Below are positions 1-5,093 of a stretch of 5,101 nt of DNA, piece after piece. The notes under the pieces are model-generated. The model saw only the letters and a program-made list of their open reading frames with translations. It had not been told where the DNA came from and ran no database searches. The first letter of the stretch is position 1. Each line of letters starts with the position of its first letter. Made by a program: the position numbers and the translations under genes. The stretch is taken from positions 1 through 5,101 of the forward strand of contig JAKDLC010000179.1 of NCBI GenBank assembly GCA_030453055.1. Direction: 5' to 3'. Origin of the DNA: Nitrosospira sp. Lineage in GTDB: Bacteria; Pseudomonadota; Gammaproteobacteria; Burkholderiales; Nitrosomonadaceae.

Positions 1-62
1 CAAAATTCCCATGCGAAACAAAAGACCAGCAAGGGCGCGCGTCAATTTATGAAACGTCCGGG

Positions 63-449
63 CTAGCTTGCGAAAGCGGTTCGGGGAGGGTGAAGCGGAG
101 AATCCGGAATGGATTCAGGAACGATGATTGAAACAAAACCAGTCAGAATTTCCGTACCGACGGACGCGGGCACGAGCGGAGCGGCCGTAAAGAAGAACGG
201 CAGATATTGCCCGGCCGCATGAAGACATAAATGCGTAGCGGCATCCGGGTGGGTCTCATCATTAAAAACAGCCCGTTGATGAGCCTCAAGATGCGCCGCC
301 GGATCAGAAGACAGAACATGATGCTCGTGGTCCAGCTCATGAGCAAAGACCTCGCCATTAAACGCCCAGCCAAATGCGTTCGTCAGCATACTGGCGAGCA
401 ACACAAGCATAACAGTATAGATATGGCGGCTACGGTAGCGCTTGTTCAT
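63..449 (-). CDS. Exported histidine-rich small protein, CzcI-like (putative metal-resistance accessory)
   Basis: 128 aa, ATG start, TAG stop. The N-terminus has a basic stretch (residues 1-9) and a hydrophobic core (about 11-30), as in a Sec signal peptide, with plausible cleavage near VFA-HEL (about residue 36). The mature part is histidine-rich: a HELDHEHH cluster at 37-44, then His 53, 57, 67, 73 and 77. A hydrophobic stretch follows, and the protein ends in a Pro-rich PDSPLHPPR tail. A small exported His-rich protein with a Pro/Arg-rich end resembles CzcI-type proteins, which lie ahead of CzcCBA-type heavy-metal efflux genes. That family match is from memory, not a search. A periplasmic metal-binding or sensing role is inference. 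The downstream neighbour lies beyond the left edge and would be informative. No convincing Shine-Dalgarno site precedes the start; an internal Met14 is possible but would remove the basic n-region. Confidence is good for a gene, moderate for the family. Confidence 0.62.
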   Translation of the reverse strand: MNKRYRSRHIYTVMLVLLASMLTNAFGWAFNGEVFAHELDHEHHVLSSDPAAHLEAHQRAVFNDETHPDAATHLCLHAAGQYLPFFFTAAPLVPASVGTEILTGFVSIIVPESIPDSPLHPPRTAFAS

Positions 450-458
450 GGCATTCGG

Positions 459-488
459 ATTGTATACCCCCGTAAAGAGTTATGCCAA
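459..488 (-). promoter_or_regulatory. Sigma70-type promoter candidate for the histidine-rich gene
   Basis: On the minus strand, TTGGCA (488-483) is followed after 18 bases by TACAAT (464-459). Each hexamer matches the consensus at five of six positions. The predicted transcript start (about 452) is only a few bases before the ATG at 449. The mRNA would therefore be almost leaderless, or the true start is internal, or the site is fortuitous. Confidence 0.4.
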
Positions 489-523
489 TATTTTGCTTTC
501 ACGTTCTAAGGTATATCGGTGAA

Positions 524-883
524 TCAGGAATTTTCGCCACCTCTTTCTCCGCCTTTTGGGCCCCAGAACACCACCCATGTTCCGAAATCGCCGGAGAAAT
601 TCTCGAACCTGTGCTCGACATTAGCGGCCACAAAAAGACAATCACCAGGCTTGAATGAATGGTGGATTCCGCTAATAACAAGCTCACCCATCCCTCGATG
701 GATAAAATAGACTTCATCCTGTTCATGCGGAGTTTGCGGGTCGTGGCCAATAGGCGCGTAATACTCAACCGACATTGAGCCGTGAGCGAGAGCGACGGCG
801 AATCGCTCACCCATTGGCCACTCAGCGGTGACCGGGCCGGGGATACGGGAGAGTGCCGCTTCGACGGTTGCCTTGGTCCGCAA
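524..883 (-). CDS. Cupin-domain protein (single conserved barrel), TTG start
   Basis: 119 aa. Cupin motif 1 is visible as PHEQDEVYFIHRGMG (52-66), with likely metal ligands His53 and Glu57; Gln55 stands where the classical motif has a second His. Motif 2 covers about 80-95 (GDCLFVAANVEHRFEN) with His91 and Asn95; the usual Pro and Gly of that motif are replaced by Ala86 and Asn88. The length suits a one-domain cupin of the small beta-barrel type found in mannose-6-phosphate isomerase-like proteins and sugar or small-molecule binders. The substrate cannot be told from the sequence. The start is TTG at 883-881, because an AGGAG lies six bases upstream and there is no in-frame ATG between it and the upstream stop. 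It lies 42 bases after the membrane-protein gene on the same strand, so co-transcription is plausible. No signal peptide is seen, so it should be cytosolic. Confidence 0.85.
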   Translation of the reverse strand: MRTKATVEAALSRIPGPVTAEWPMGERFAVALAHGSMSVEYYAPIGHDPQTPHEQDEVYFIHRGMGELVISGIHHSFKPGDCLFVAANVEHRFENFSGDFGTWVVFWGPKGGERGGENS

Positions 884-894
884 TGGAGACTCCT
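884..894 (-). promoter_or_regulatory. Shine-Dalgarno site that fixes the TTG start of the cupin gene
   Basis: The minus strand reads AGGAG at 894-890, then six bases, then TTG at 883-881. The upstream frame has a stop about 50 bases away with no ATG or GTG in between, so this ribosome binding site decides the start. Confidence 0.7.
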
Positions 895-925
895 GACGGA
901 AAAAGTCGTACGTTGTAATGCGTGC

Positions 926-1240
926 TTAGTGTTGATCGTCTGAAACAGGTTCATTGGAGCCGGTCGGTATTTCCTTGAATCTACCCGAAAGCGCCGCAAG
1001 AAACTGGCTGCGGGCAGTCAGAAACTTATAAAGGGGGAACGCCAGGATGCCAAAGAATACTCCCAGGAGCAAGCCGGCAAACGGCGCTAAAAATATCACC
1101 AGGAATGCTTTATTGATACCGCTGCTCTGAAAGGTATAAAAGGCATTGAAGGGCGAAAACAGCGTATTGGCGCAACAGAACGCCAATGAATTGAATTTGA
1201 CGAAGGACATGAAGTCGAGTTGTACGAGGTACTTGCTCAT
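926..1240 (-). CDS. Small membrane protein of unknown function
   Basis: 104 aa, not recognised. ATG start with GGGAGG ten bases upstream (spacing slightly long), TAA stop. The N-terminal 40 residues are rich in Phe, Ser and Asn with paired Cys22-Cys23. A long hydrophobic segment at about 45-72 (LVIFLAPFAGLLLGVFFG and onward) would form one long or two short membrane helices. After it comes a basic, then polar, C-terminal tail ending in SDDQH. The positive charges (Lys72, Arg77, Arg87, Lys89) follow the hydrophobic segment, which favours a cytoplasmic C-terminus. The gene is divergent from lon and is the first gene of a minus-strand group whose next member is the cupin. Nothing in the sequence indicates a function. 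Codon use and composition look like those of its neighbours. Confidence 0.68.
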   Translation of the reverse strand: MSKYLVQLDFMSFVKFNSLAFCCANTLFSPFNAFYTFQSSGINKAFLVIFLAPFAGLLLGVFFGILAFPLYKFLTARSQFLAALSGRFKEIPTGSNEPVSDDQH

Positions 1241-1297
1241 TCAGGCTTAACCTCCCAACAATTAATTGAGCTGCTCCGCAGATGCGCGATCACGTGA

Positions 1298-1314
1298 ATT
1301 TCATTGTATGAAAT
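1298..1314. repeat. Perfect 7-bp inverted repeat (operator-like) over the leftward -10
   Basis: ATTTCAT at 1298-1304 and its exact complement ATGAAAT at 1308-1314 flank a TGT spacer. The dyad covers the TACAAT -10 of the leftward promoter, which is a usual place for a repressor operator. No U-tract follows on either strand, so it is not a terminator. The operator role is inference. Confidence 0.4.
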
Positions 1315-1331
1315 CCACGCCCCGCATGCAA
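1303..1331 (-). promoter_or_regulatory. Promoter candidate for the membrane protein-cupin unit
   Basis: On the minus strand, TTGCAT (1331-1326) and TACAAT (1308-1303) are separated by 17 bases. The -10 matches five of six consensus bases; the -35 is weaker. The predicted start near 1296 gives a leader of about 55 bases before the ATG at 1240. The -10 lies inside a perfect inverted repeat (1298-1314). Confidence 0.42.
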
Positions 1332-1374
1332 TGCGCAAGTTGCGTTGGAGTGATGTCCGCAACGCTCGATCAGG

Positions 1375-1402
1375 TTGACGTTCGGGCGACCCATGCTAGA
1401 CT
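1375..1402 (+). promoter_or_regulatory. lon promoter candidate (extended -10)
   Basis: TTGACG (1375-1380), a 16-base spacer, then TAGACT (1397-1402) preceded by TG and one base, which makes an extended -10. The predicted start is near 1409, giving a leader of about 123 bases before the lon ATG. No good heat-shock sigma32 promoter was found. An ACCCAT at 1389-1394 hints at a sigma32 -10, but its spacing to the only -35-like sequence is too short. Confidence 0.48.
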
Positions 1403-1410
1403 GGCATGGG
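1390..1410. repeat. Perfect 7-bp inverted repeat around the lon -10
   Basis: CCCATGC (1390-1396) and GCATGGG (1404-1410) are exact inverted copies with a 7-base spacer, TAGACTG, which contains the -10 hexamer. The dyad covers the -10 and the predicted start point, so it could be a regulator binding site. It lacks a U-tract, so it is not an intrinsic terminator. Confidence 0.42.
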
Positions 1411-1531
1411 GAAAATGTGGAACTTATTTCCTTCGCGCCATCGTCGTTGGAAAACGGTGCACCCGAGAGCGCAGAGCAGGCCGATTGATCCGCGCACTGA
1501 TCCAGGAACTGTATTCTTTGAGAGAGCAATC

Positions 1532-3910
1532 ATGGAACAGCCCGCCGTAACCAAATTCGAGTTACCTCACGATGTGATTGCGCTGGTGCCTATGCGCAAT
1601 GTCGTACTATTTCCCCATGTATTGATGCCCATCACCGTGGGCCGCGTAAAGTCGCTCGCCGCGGTCGAACATGCGCTTCAATCCAACACGCCGGTGGGCA
1701 TTGTGCTGCAGAAGGATGCCGCCGTCGACGACCCGGGGTTTGATGCGCTATGCCCTATCGGTACGGTGGCCAACATCGTGCGCCACCTCACCTCGGCCGA
1801 GGGACTGCGCCATGCCGTGTGCCAGGGGACGGAGCGATTTCGGCTTGAGGAGCTGGTTGAAGGTTATCCGTTCCTGGCCGCGCGTGTGCAGCGTATTGAT
1901 GAATCGGAACATGTTTCTGCCCAGGCTGAGGCGCTTGCGATGCAACTGCGCGAACGCGCGGTCGAGATACTGTCGTTGCTTCCGGGCGTCCCCGCAGAGC
2001 TCGCGCACGCGCTGCAAGCCACGCGCGCCCCGTCGCACTTGGCGGATATCACCGCCAGCCTGCTTGACGCGGAAATAAACGAGAAGCAGATGCTGCTCGA
2101 AACCGTGCGTACCGAAGACAGGCTGCAGAAGGTGTTGCAGATCTTGTCGCGCCGCATCGAGGTGCTCAGACTGTCGCAGGAGATTGGCGAACGTACGAAA
2201 GAGCAACTGGAGGACCGCGAGCGCAAATTTTTGTTGCGTGAGCAATTAAAGACGATCCAGAAGGAACTTGGTGAAAGCGATGATGGCAGCGATCAGGAGA
2301 TTGCGCAGTTGAGCGAGGCGATCGGCAACGCCGGCATGTCGGACGAAATCGAGGCGCAGGCGCGCAAGGAATTGCAGCGGCTGCGGCGCATGCCTGGCGC
2401 GTCGAGCGAATACTCGATGCTCCATACTTATCTGGAGTGGATGACCGAGCTGCCCTGGCGGCTGCCAGCTGACGCACCCATTGATTTGGGTGCCGCACGC
2501 CAGATTCTCGAAGCCGACCACTTCGGGCTCGAGCGCGTCAAGCAGCGCATTGTAGAGTTTCTGGCGGTGCAAAAGCTGAAACCTCAGGGACGTGCGCCTA
2601 TCCTATGTTTCGTCGGCCCTCCTGGGGTAGGCAAGACTTCGCTCGGTCAGAGTATTGCGCGCGCACTGCAGCGGCCATTCGTCCGCGTATCACTGGGCGG
2701 CGTGCACGATGAAGCCGAAATGCGAGGCCACCGCCGCACCTACATCGGCGCGATGCCGGGGAACATCGTCCAAAGCCTGCGCAAGGCTGGCGCGCGCAAC
2801 TGTGTAATGATGCTCGACGAGGTTGACAAAATGTCGGCCAGTCTCCACGGCGATCCGTCGGCCGCGCTGCTCGAAGTACTGGATCCGGAACAGAATTCGA
2901 CCTTTCGCGACAATTATCTGGGCGTGCCTTTCGACTTGAGCCGTGTCATTTTCATCGCAACGGCCAATGTGATCGATAGCGTGGCGCCCCCGGTGCGTGA
3001 TCGCATGGAGATCATCGACTTGCCGGGCTATACCCAGGAGGAAAAACTCCAGATTGCACTGCGCTACCTGGTGTCGCGCCAACGCGAAGCCAACGGTCTG
3101 AAGGAAGAACAGTGTGAAATAGCAGTAGAGGCACTGAATGGCATCATTGCCAATTACACCCGCGAAGCCGGCGTTCGTCAGCTGGAGCGCGAGATCGGTC
3201 GAGTGATGCGCCACGCGGCTATGCGCATTGCCGATGATGAGAACCTGCGGGTATATGTCGATACCGTGGACTTGGACGCCATACTCGGCGCTAAGAAATT
3301 CGAGCACGAGATCGGAATGCGCACCGGTCTGCCGGGTGTCGCCACCGGTCTGGCATGGACGCCGGTGGGCGGCGATATTCTTTTCATCGAAGCAACGCGA
3401 GTCAGCGGAAGCGGGCGGCTGATACTGACCGGACAGCTAGGCGATGTAATGAAGGAGAGCGCGCAGGCGGCGCTCACGCTGGTGAAGGCGCGCGCAGGCG
3501 ATCTTGCTATCCCGGCGGCAATGTTCGACGGTATCGACGTGCATGTTCACGTGCCGGCGGGGGCCATTCCGAAAGATGGTCCAAGCGCCGGCGTCGCCAT
3601 GTTCATTGCGCTCGCTTCGCTTTTTACGGATCGGCCGGTGCACCATGACGTGGCAATGACCGGAGAAATCAGTTTGCGCGGGCTGGTATTACCCGTGGGC
3701 GGAATCAAGGAGAAAGTGCTTGCCGCGCAACGGGCTGGTCTGCGCAAGGTATTGCTGCCGGCGCACAACCAGAAAGATCTGCGCGAGGTGCCGGAAGCGA
3801 CGCGCGCCAAATTGGAATTCATCTTTCTGGAAACAGCGGATGATGCGATCAACGCATCGCTGGGCCAACGAGGCGCTGGCCGTGCTGGGCCTGAGTTCAA
3901 ACTGGTCTAG
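1532..3910 (+). CDS. lon: ATP-dependent protease Lon (LonA type)
   Basis: 792 aa, against 784 in E. coli Lon, so full length. It unfolds and degrades misfolded and regulatory proteins in the cytosol as a hexamer. Domains in order: N-terminal substrate-binding domain (about 10-205, beginning near VPMRNVVLFPHVLMP), a coiled-coil helical region (about 205-310), AAA+ ATPase (about 315-585), and S16 protease (about 595-775). Visible active residues: Walker A GPPGVGKT 362-369, Walker B with Asp429-Glu430, sensor-1 Asn479, arginine finger Arg491, sensor-2 Arg549, catalytic Ser685 in KDGPSAG, and Lys728 in GGIKEK. All key residues are intact, so it should be active. The start is ATG 1532: GAGAGAG lies five bases upstream and the protein then begins as Lon does. 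In-frame ATGs at 1406 and 1415 lack a ribosome site, and 1406 precedes the predicted transcript start. No clpX or clpP is adjacent. The stop TAG is part of the target duplication of an inserted element. Confidence 0.97.
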   Translation: MEQPAVTKFELPHDVIALVPMRNVVLFPHVLMPITVGRVKSLAAVEHALQSNTPVGIVLQKDAAVDDPGFDALCPIGTVANIVRHLTSAEGLRHAVCQGTERFRLEELVEGYPFLAARVQRIDESEHVSAQAEALAMQLRERAVEILSLLPGVPAELAHALQATRAPSHLADITASLLDAEINEKQMLLETVRTEDRLQKVLQILSRRIEVLRLSQEIGERTKEQLEDRERKFLLREQLKTIQKELGESDDGSDQEIAQLSEAIGNAGMSDEIEAQARKELQRLRRMPGASSEYSMLHTYLEWMTELPWRLPADAPIDLGAARQILEADHFGLERVKQRIVEFLAVQKLKPQGRAPILCFVGPPGVGKTSLGQSIARALQRPFVRVSLGGVHDEAEMRGHRRTYIGAMPGNIVQSLRKAGARNCVMMLDEVDKMSASLHGDPSAALLEVLDPEQNSTFRDNYLGVPFDLSRVIFIATANVIDSVAPPVRDRMEIIDLPGYTQEEKLQIALRYLVSRQREANGLKEEQCEIAVEALNGIIANYTREAGVRQLEREIGRVMRHAAMRIADDENLRVYVDTVDLDAILGAKKFEHEIGMRTGLPGVATGLAWTPVGGDILFIEATRVSGSGRLILTGQLGDVMKESAQAALTLVKARAGDLAIPAAMFDGIDVHVHVPAGAIPKDGPSAGVAMFIALASLFTDRPVHHDVAMTGEISLRGLVLPVGGIKEKVLAAQRAGLRKVLLPAHNQKDLREVPEATRAKLEFIFLETADDAINASLGQRGAGRAGPEFKLV

Positions 3911-4066
3911 CAGCCTGTCGGACTTGAAGGAAATCGGCTGCAAACAGGGCCGGTCCATATTTCACCGCTTTTTCGATCAATAGAACAACTATTGGCTTTC
4001 AAAATCGTCAAAATCTGTCCTCGCCCAGTCACTTTTCCGCTTCGATTCTGCAAATCCGACAGGCCG
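3911..4066. mobile_element. MITE-like element (156 bp) with terminal inverted repeats at the lon stop codon
   Basis: The left end CAGCCTGTCGGACTT (3911-3925) matches the complement of the right end (4052-4066, read as CGGCCTGTCGGATTT) at 13 of 15 positions. CTAG (3907-3910) and CTAA (4067-4070) flank it, consistent with a 4-bp YTAR target duplication of the kind known for IS5-like elements. No transposase is encoded, so it would have to be mobilised by a full-length relative. The minus strand is open for much of its length, ending in a Cys, Pro and Ser-rich reading with no recognisable product. That frame starts outside the element and may be a remnant or chance. The family is unassigned, because terminal repeats alone do not settle it. 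The two mismatches and the altered target base suggest an old insertion. Confidence 0.65.
3978..3994. repeat. Small hairpin inside the MITE-like element
   Basis: CAATAG (3978-3983) and CTATTG (3989-3994) are exact inverted copies around an AACAA loop. The stem is AT-rich and no T-run follows it, so it is a poor terminator. No other terminator was found after lon. Confidence 0.3.
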
Positions 4067-4109
4067 CTAACTAAATCCATCCTTGGCGAAATTTTATACA
4101 ATTATATAC

Positions 4110-4138
4110 TTGAGAAACCCACGCTGATGAGGTAATAT
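4110..4138 (+). promoter_or_regulatory. Strong sigma70-type promoter for the 71-aa gene
   Basis: TTGAGA (4110-4115), a 17-base spacer, then TAATAT (4133-4138). An A/T-rich tract at about 4089-4109 upstream could act as an UP element. The start is predicted near 4145, giving a short leader of about 28 bases. This is the best promoter match in the window. Confidence 0.68.
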
Positions 4139-4158
4139 TCTTTCTCCAAAATAAAAAT

Positions 4159-4172
4159 AAGGAGAAAAAGTT
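4159..4172 (+). promoter_or_regulatory. Strong Shine-Dalgarno site of the 71-aa gene, with a complementary upstream arm
   Basis: AAGGAG (4159-4164) stands eight bases before ATG 4173. GGAGAAA (4161-4167) is the exact complement of TTTCTCC (4141-4147), with an A-rich 13-base loop, so the site could be masked by a 7-bp stem. This requires the transcript to start before 4141; the predicted start near 4145 would remove most of the left arm. Confidence 0.55.
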
Positions 4173-4388
4173 ATGCCTGATTACAAAGACGATCAAGCTC
4201 AGACCAGGTTGGCGCTGGCAGCCCTAACCGCCTGTATCGCTCAAACTCTCGGCGAACAAGATGCAACCTTTGTGCCAAGACTAAGGGAGAATTTGAAGAA
4301 AGCTTGCTATCTACTTCGAGATTCTGGCTCAGACATTCTTGGCACTCTAGAGACGATTCGCAATGTTGAGCAATTACTAAAACCATAG
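4173..4388 (+). CDS. Orphan 71-aa helical protein of unknown function
   Basis: Not recognised. ATG start with AAGGAG at ideal spacing, TAG stop. The protein is mostly charged and Ala/Leu-rich, with no signal peptide or membrane segment: a hydrophobic helix at about 12-26 (RLALAALTACIAQTLG), a basic helix at about 35-49 (PRLRENLKKACYLLRD), and a C-terminal helix at about 54-70 ending in VEQLLKP. Cys21 and Cys45 are the only cysteines. An all-helical soluble small protein is expected. It has its own strong promoter and its own terminator, so it is a complete single-gene unit lying in AT-rich DNA between the MITE-like element and the convergent PIN gene pair. The good promoter and ribosome site imply high expression. 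DNA binding or partner binding (an antitoxin-like role, for example) is possible, but nothing in the sequence proves it. Confidence 0.72.
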   Translation: MPDYKDDQAQTRLALAALTACIAQTLGEQDATFVPRLRENLKKACYLLRDSGSDILGTLETIRNVEQLLKP

Positions 4389-4420
4389 AATAAGAATAAG
4401 CTTCTGTTTGGTGAAAACAA

Positions 4421-4453
4421 AAAACCGGCTTATTTGCCGGTTTTCTTTTTTTT
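4421..4453. terminator. Intrinsic terminator, probably bidirectional, shared by convergent units
   Basis: AAAACCGGC (4421-4429) pairs perfectly with GCCGGTTTT (4436-4444) around a 6-base loop. On the plus strand one C and then eight T residues (4446-4453) follow, a textbook terminator 33 bases after the 71-aa gene. On the minus strand the stem is followed by TTGTTTTC, a weaker but usable U-rich tract. The stop codon of the minus-strand 49-aa gene lies in the loop. Confidence 0.9.
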
Positions 4454-4579
4454 CTGCTTTGATTCTTGTATTTTCGGAGGAGTTGATAACATCCTACGGA
4501 GAACGTCATCAAACAGAGGTGTTTCGACATCAACCTTGTTCTTGTTCCTGATCGGCTGGCTCTTGGTTTTCGTTTCCAT
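4430..4579 (-). CDS. 49-aa lysine-rich protein overlapping the end of the PIN gene
   Basis: ATG at 4579-4577, TAA at 4432-4430. It begins METKTKSQP, has a central VDVETPLFDDVLRRML (about 16-31) that looks like a short amphipathic helix, then TPPK, and ends in a basic tail with KKKKTGK. The first 50 bases overlap the 3' end of the PIN gene in another frame. No clear ribosome site precedes it, so translation would depend on coupling to the PIN gene. The FDDVLRRML-TPPK pattern reads like a real small protein and not random overlap: it is open to the terminator and its acidic-amphipathic then basic layout is protein-like. From memory, short proteins of this look occur beside PIN-domain genes, but this was not searched. 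It could be an antitoxin, accessory factor or RNA-binding tail protein. The poly-Lys end is encoded by the A-tract complementary to the terminator's T-run. Confidence 0.55.
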   Translation of the reverse strand: METKTKSQPIRNKNKVDVETPLFDDVLRRMLSTPPKIQESKQKKKKTGK

Positions 4580-5093
4580 AATCAAGACGAAGTCTAAGTT
4601 GCTTTCCGGTTGGAACGCAGATTTTTAAGTTATGCCCCGCAACATTTCCGTTTAATCGAATTAGCTTTCCGACTCCACCATTCTGTTTAGCACCATCAAA
4701 AGTATGAAATTCGGCAGCATCATTCAGTATAGCTGTAGCTAAATGCAAAGCATCGGGCGTTGAAATTTTTGGTTGGCTTTGGTCTTTTTGGCGCTCGATC
4801 TGGTAATAATTCCTAATTTCATGCGCCAAATCAAAAATACGACTGTCAGCGGCAACATCAGTAATATAACGACCATCAAATAGCTGTCTTAACGTCTGCT
4901 TCTGCTCATCAGTCAATGATGAATCAAGAACCTCAACTCTCCAAATTGCAGAGGTGAAAAGAACAATCTTTTGTCGCTCTATTAGCTCAACCACCTCTTC
5001 GAGTCCCGCGATTTCTTCTGGGGAGCGTCGTTCATCAGTAATCCATGCAATAAGCGGAGCGGTATCCCAGTAAATACGAGGTTTACCAGTCAT
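4530..5093 (-). CDS. PIN-domain nuclease, VapC-like toxin candidate
   Basis: 187 aa from ATG 5093-5091; an overlapping GTG at 5096 would add one residue. PIN-domain signature: RIYWDTAPLI with Asp10, Glu54 in the AIWRVEVLDS segment, Asp114 in STPDALHLATAIL, and Asp133 in FHTFDG. These four acidic residues match the metal-binding site of PIN ribonucleases, so it should be active. PIN proteins of this kind are usually toxins of type II toxin-antitoxin systems that cleave tRNA, rRNA or mRNA; the target here is unknown. The length exceeds the typical VapC (about 130-150 aa), and the extra C-terminal tail (about 160-187) is rich in Gln and Glu. The stop TGA shares a base with an ATG in another frame, but the more likely downstream gene starts earlier, at 4579. 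The sequence reads TGATG at the PIN start, so an upstream gene probably ends just outside the window. Confidence 0.85.
   Translation of the reverse strand: MTGKPRIYWDTAPLIAWITDERRSPEEIAGLEEVVELIERQKIVLFTSAIWRVEVLDSSLTDEQKQTLRQLFDGRYITDVAADSRIFDLAHEIRNYYQIERQKDQSQPKISTPDALHLATAILNDAAEFHTFDGAKQNGGVGKLIRLNGNVAGHNLKICVPTGKQLRLRLDYGNENQEPADQEQEQG

Noticed and set aside
1..62. Possible start of the next minus-strand gene: an open frame through 1-62 with a hydrophobic LTRALAGLLFRMGIL-like reading from TTG (45-43) or ATG (12-10).
   Set aside because: It would suit a signal peptide, but there is no ribosome site and too little sequence to call a gene.
463..515. TATACC (463-468) and GGTATA (510-515) as a terminator between the cupin and His-rich genes.
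   Set aside because: A six-base AT-rich stem with a loop of over 40 bases and no T-tract is not a credible terminator.
1375..1394. Heat-shock (sigma32) promoter for lon using TTGACG and ACCCAT.
   Set aside because: The gap between the elements is about eight bases, shorter than sigma32 promoters allow, and the -35 is not CTTGAAA-like.
1406..1531. Lon with a 42-residue N-terminal extension from ATG 1406.
   Set aside because: There is no ribosome site, the extension has no Lon-like sequence, it starts before the predicted transcript start, and ATG 1532 has a good site.
3910..3941. GCAGCC (3910-3915) and GGCTGC (3936-3941) as a lon terminator stem.
   Set aside because: The loop is 20 bases and no T-run follows; it is better explained as subterminal structure of the inserted element.
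3907..4101. 64-aa minus-strand frame spanning the MITE-like element.
   Set aside because: It has no ribosome site, crosses the element boundary and resembles no known protein; at most a remnant.
4173..4193. The protein begins MPDYKDD, resembling the start of a FLAG epitope.
   Set aside because: Only DYKDD matches, the following residue is Gln, and the surroundings are natural bacterial sequence; coincidence.
4171..4533. 120-aa minus-strand frame beginning at a TTG next to the PIN stop (an ATG at 4530-4528 also overlaps the PIN TGA).
   Set aside because: It runs through the terminator and antisense to the 71-aa gene, has low-complexity Lys/Arg and Ser/Leu content, and competes with the more protein-like 49-aa frame.
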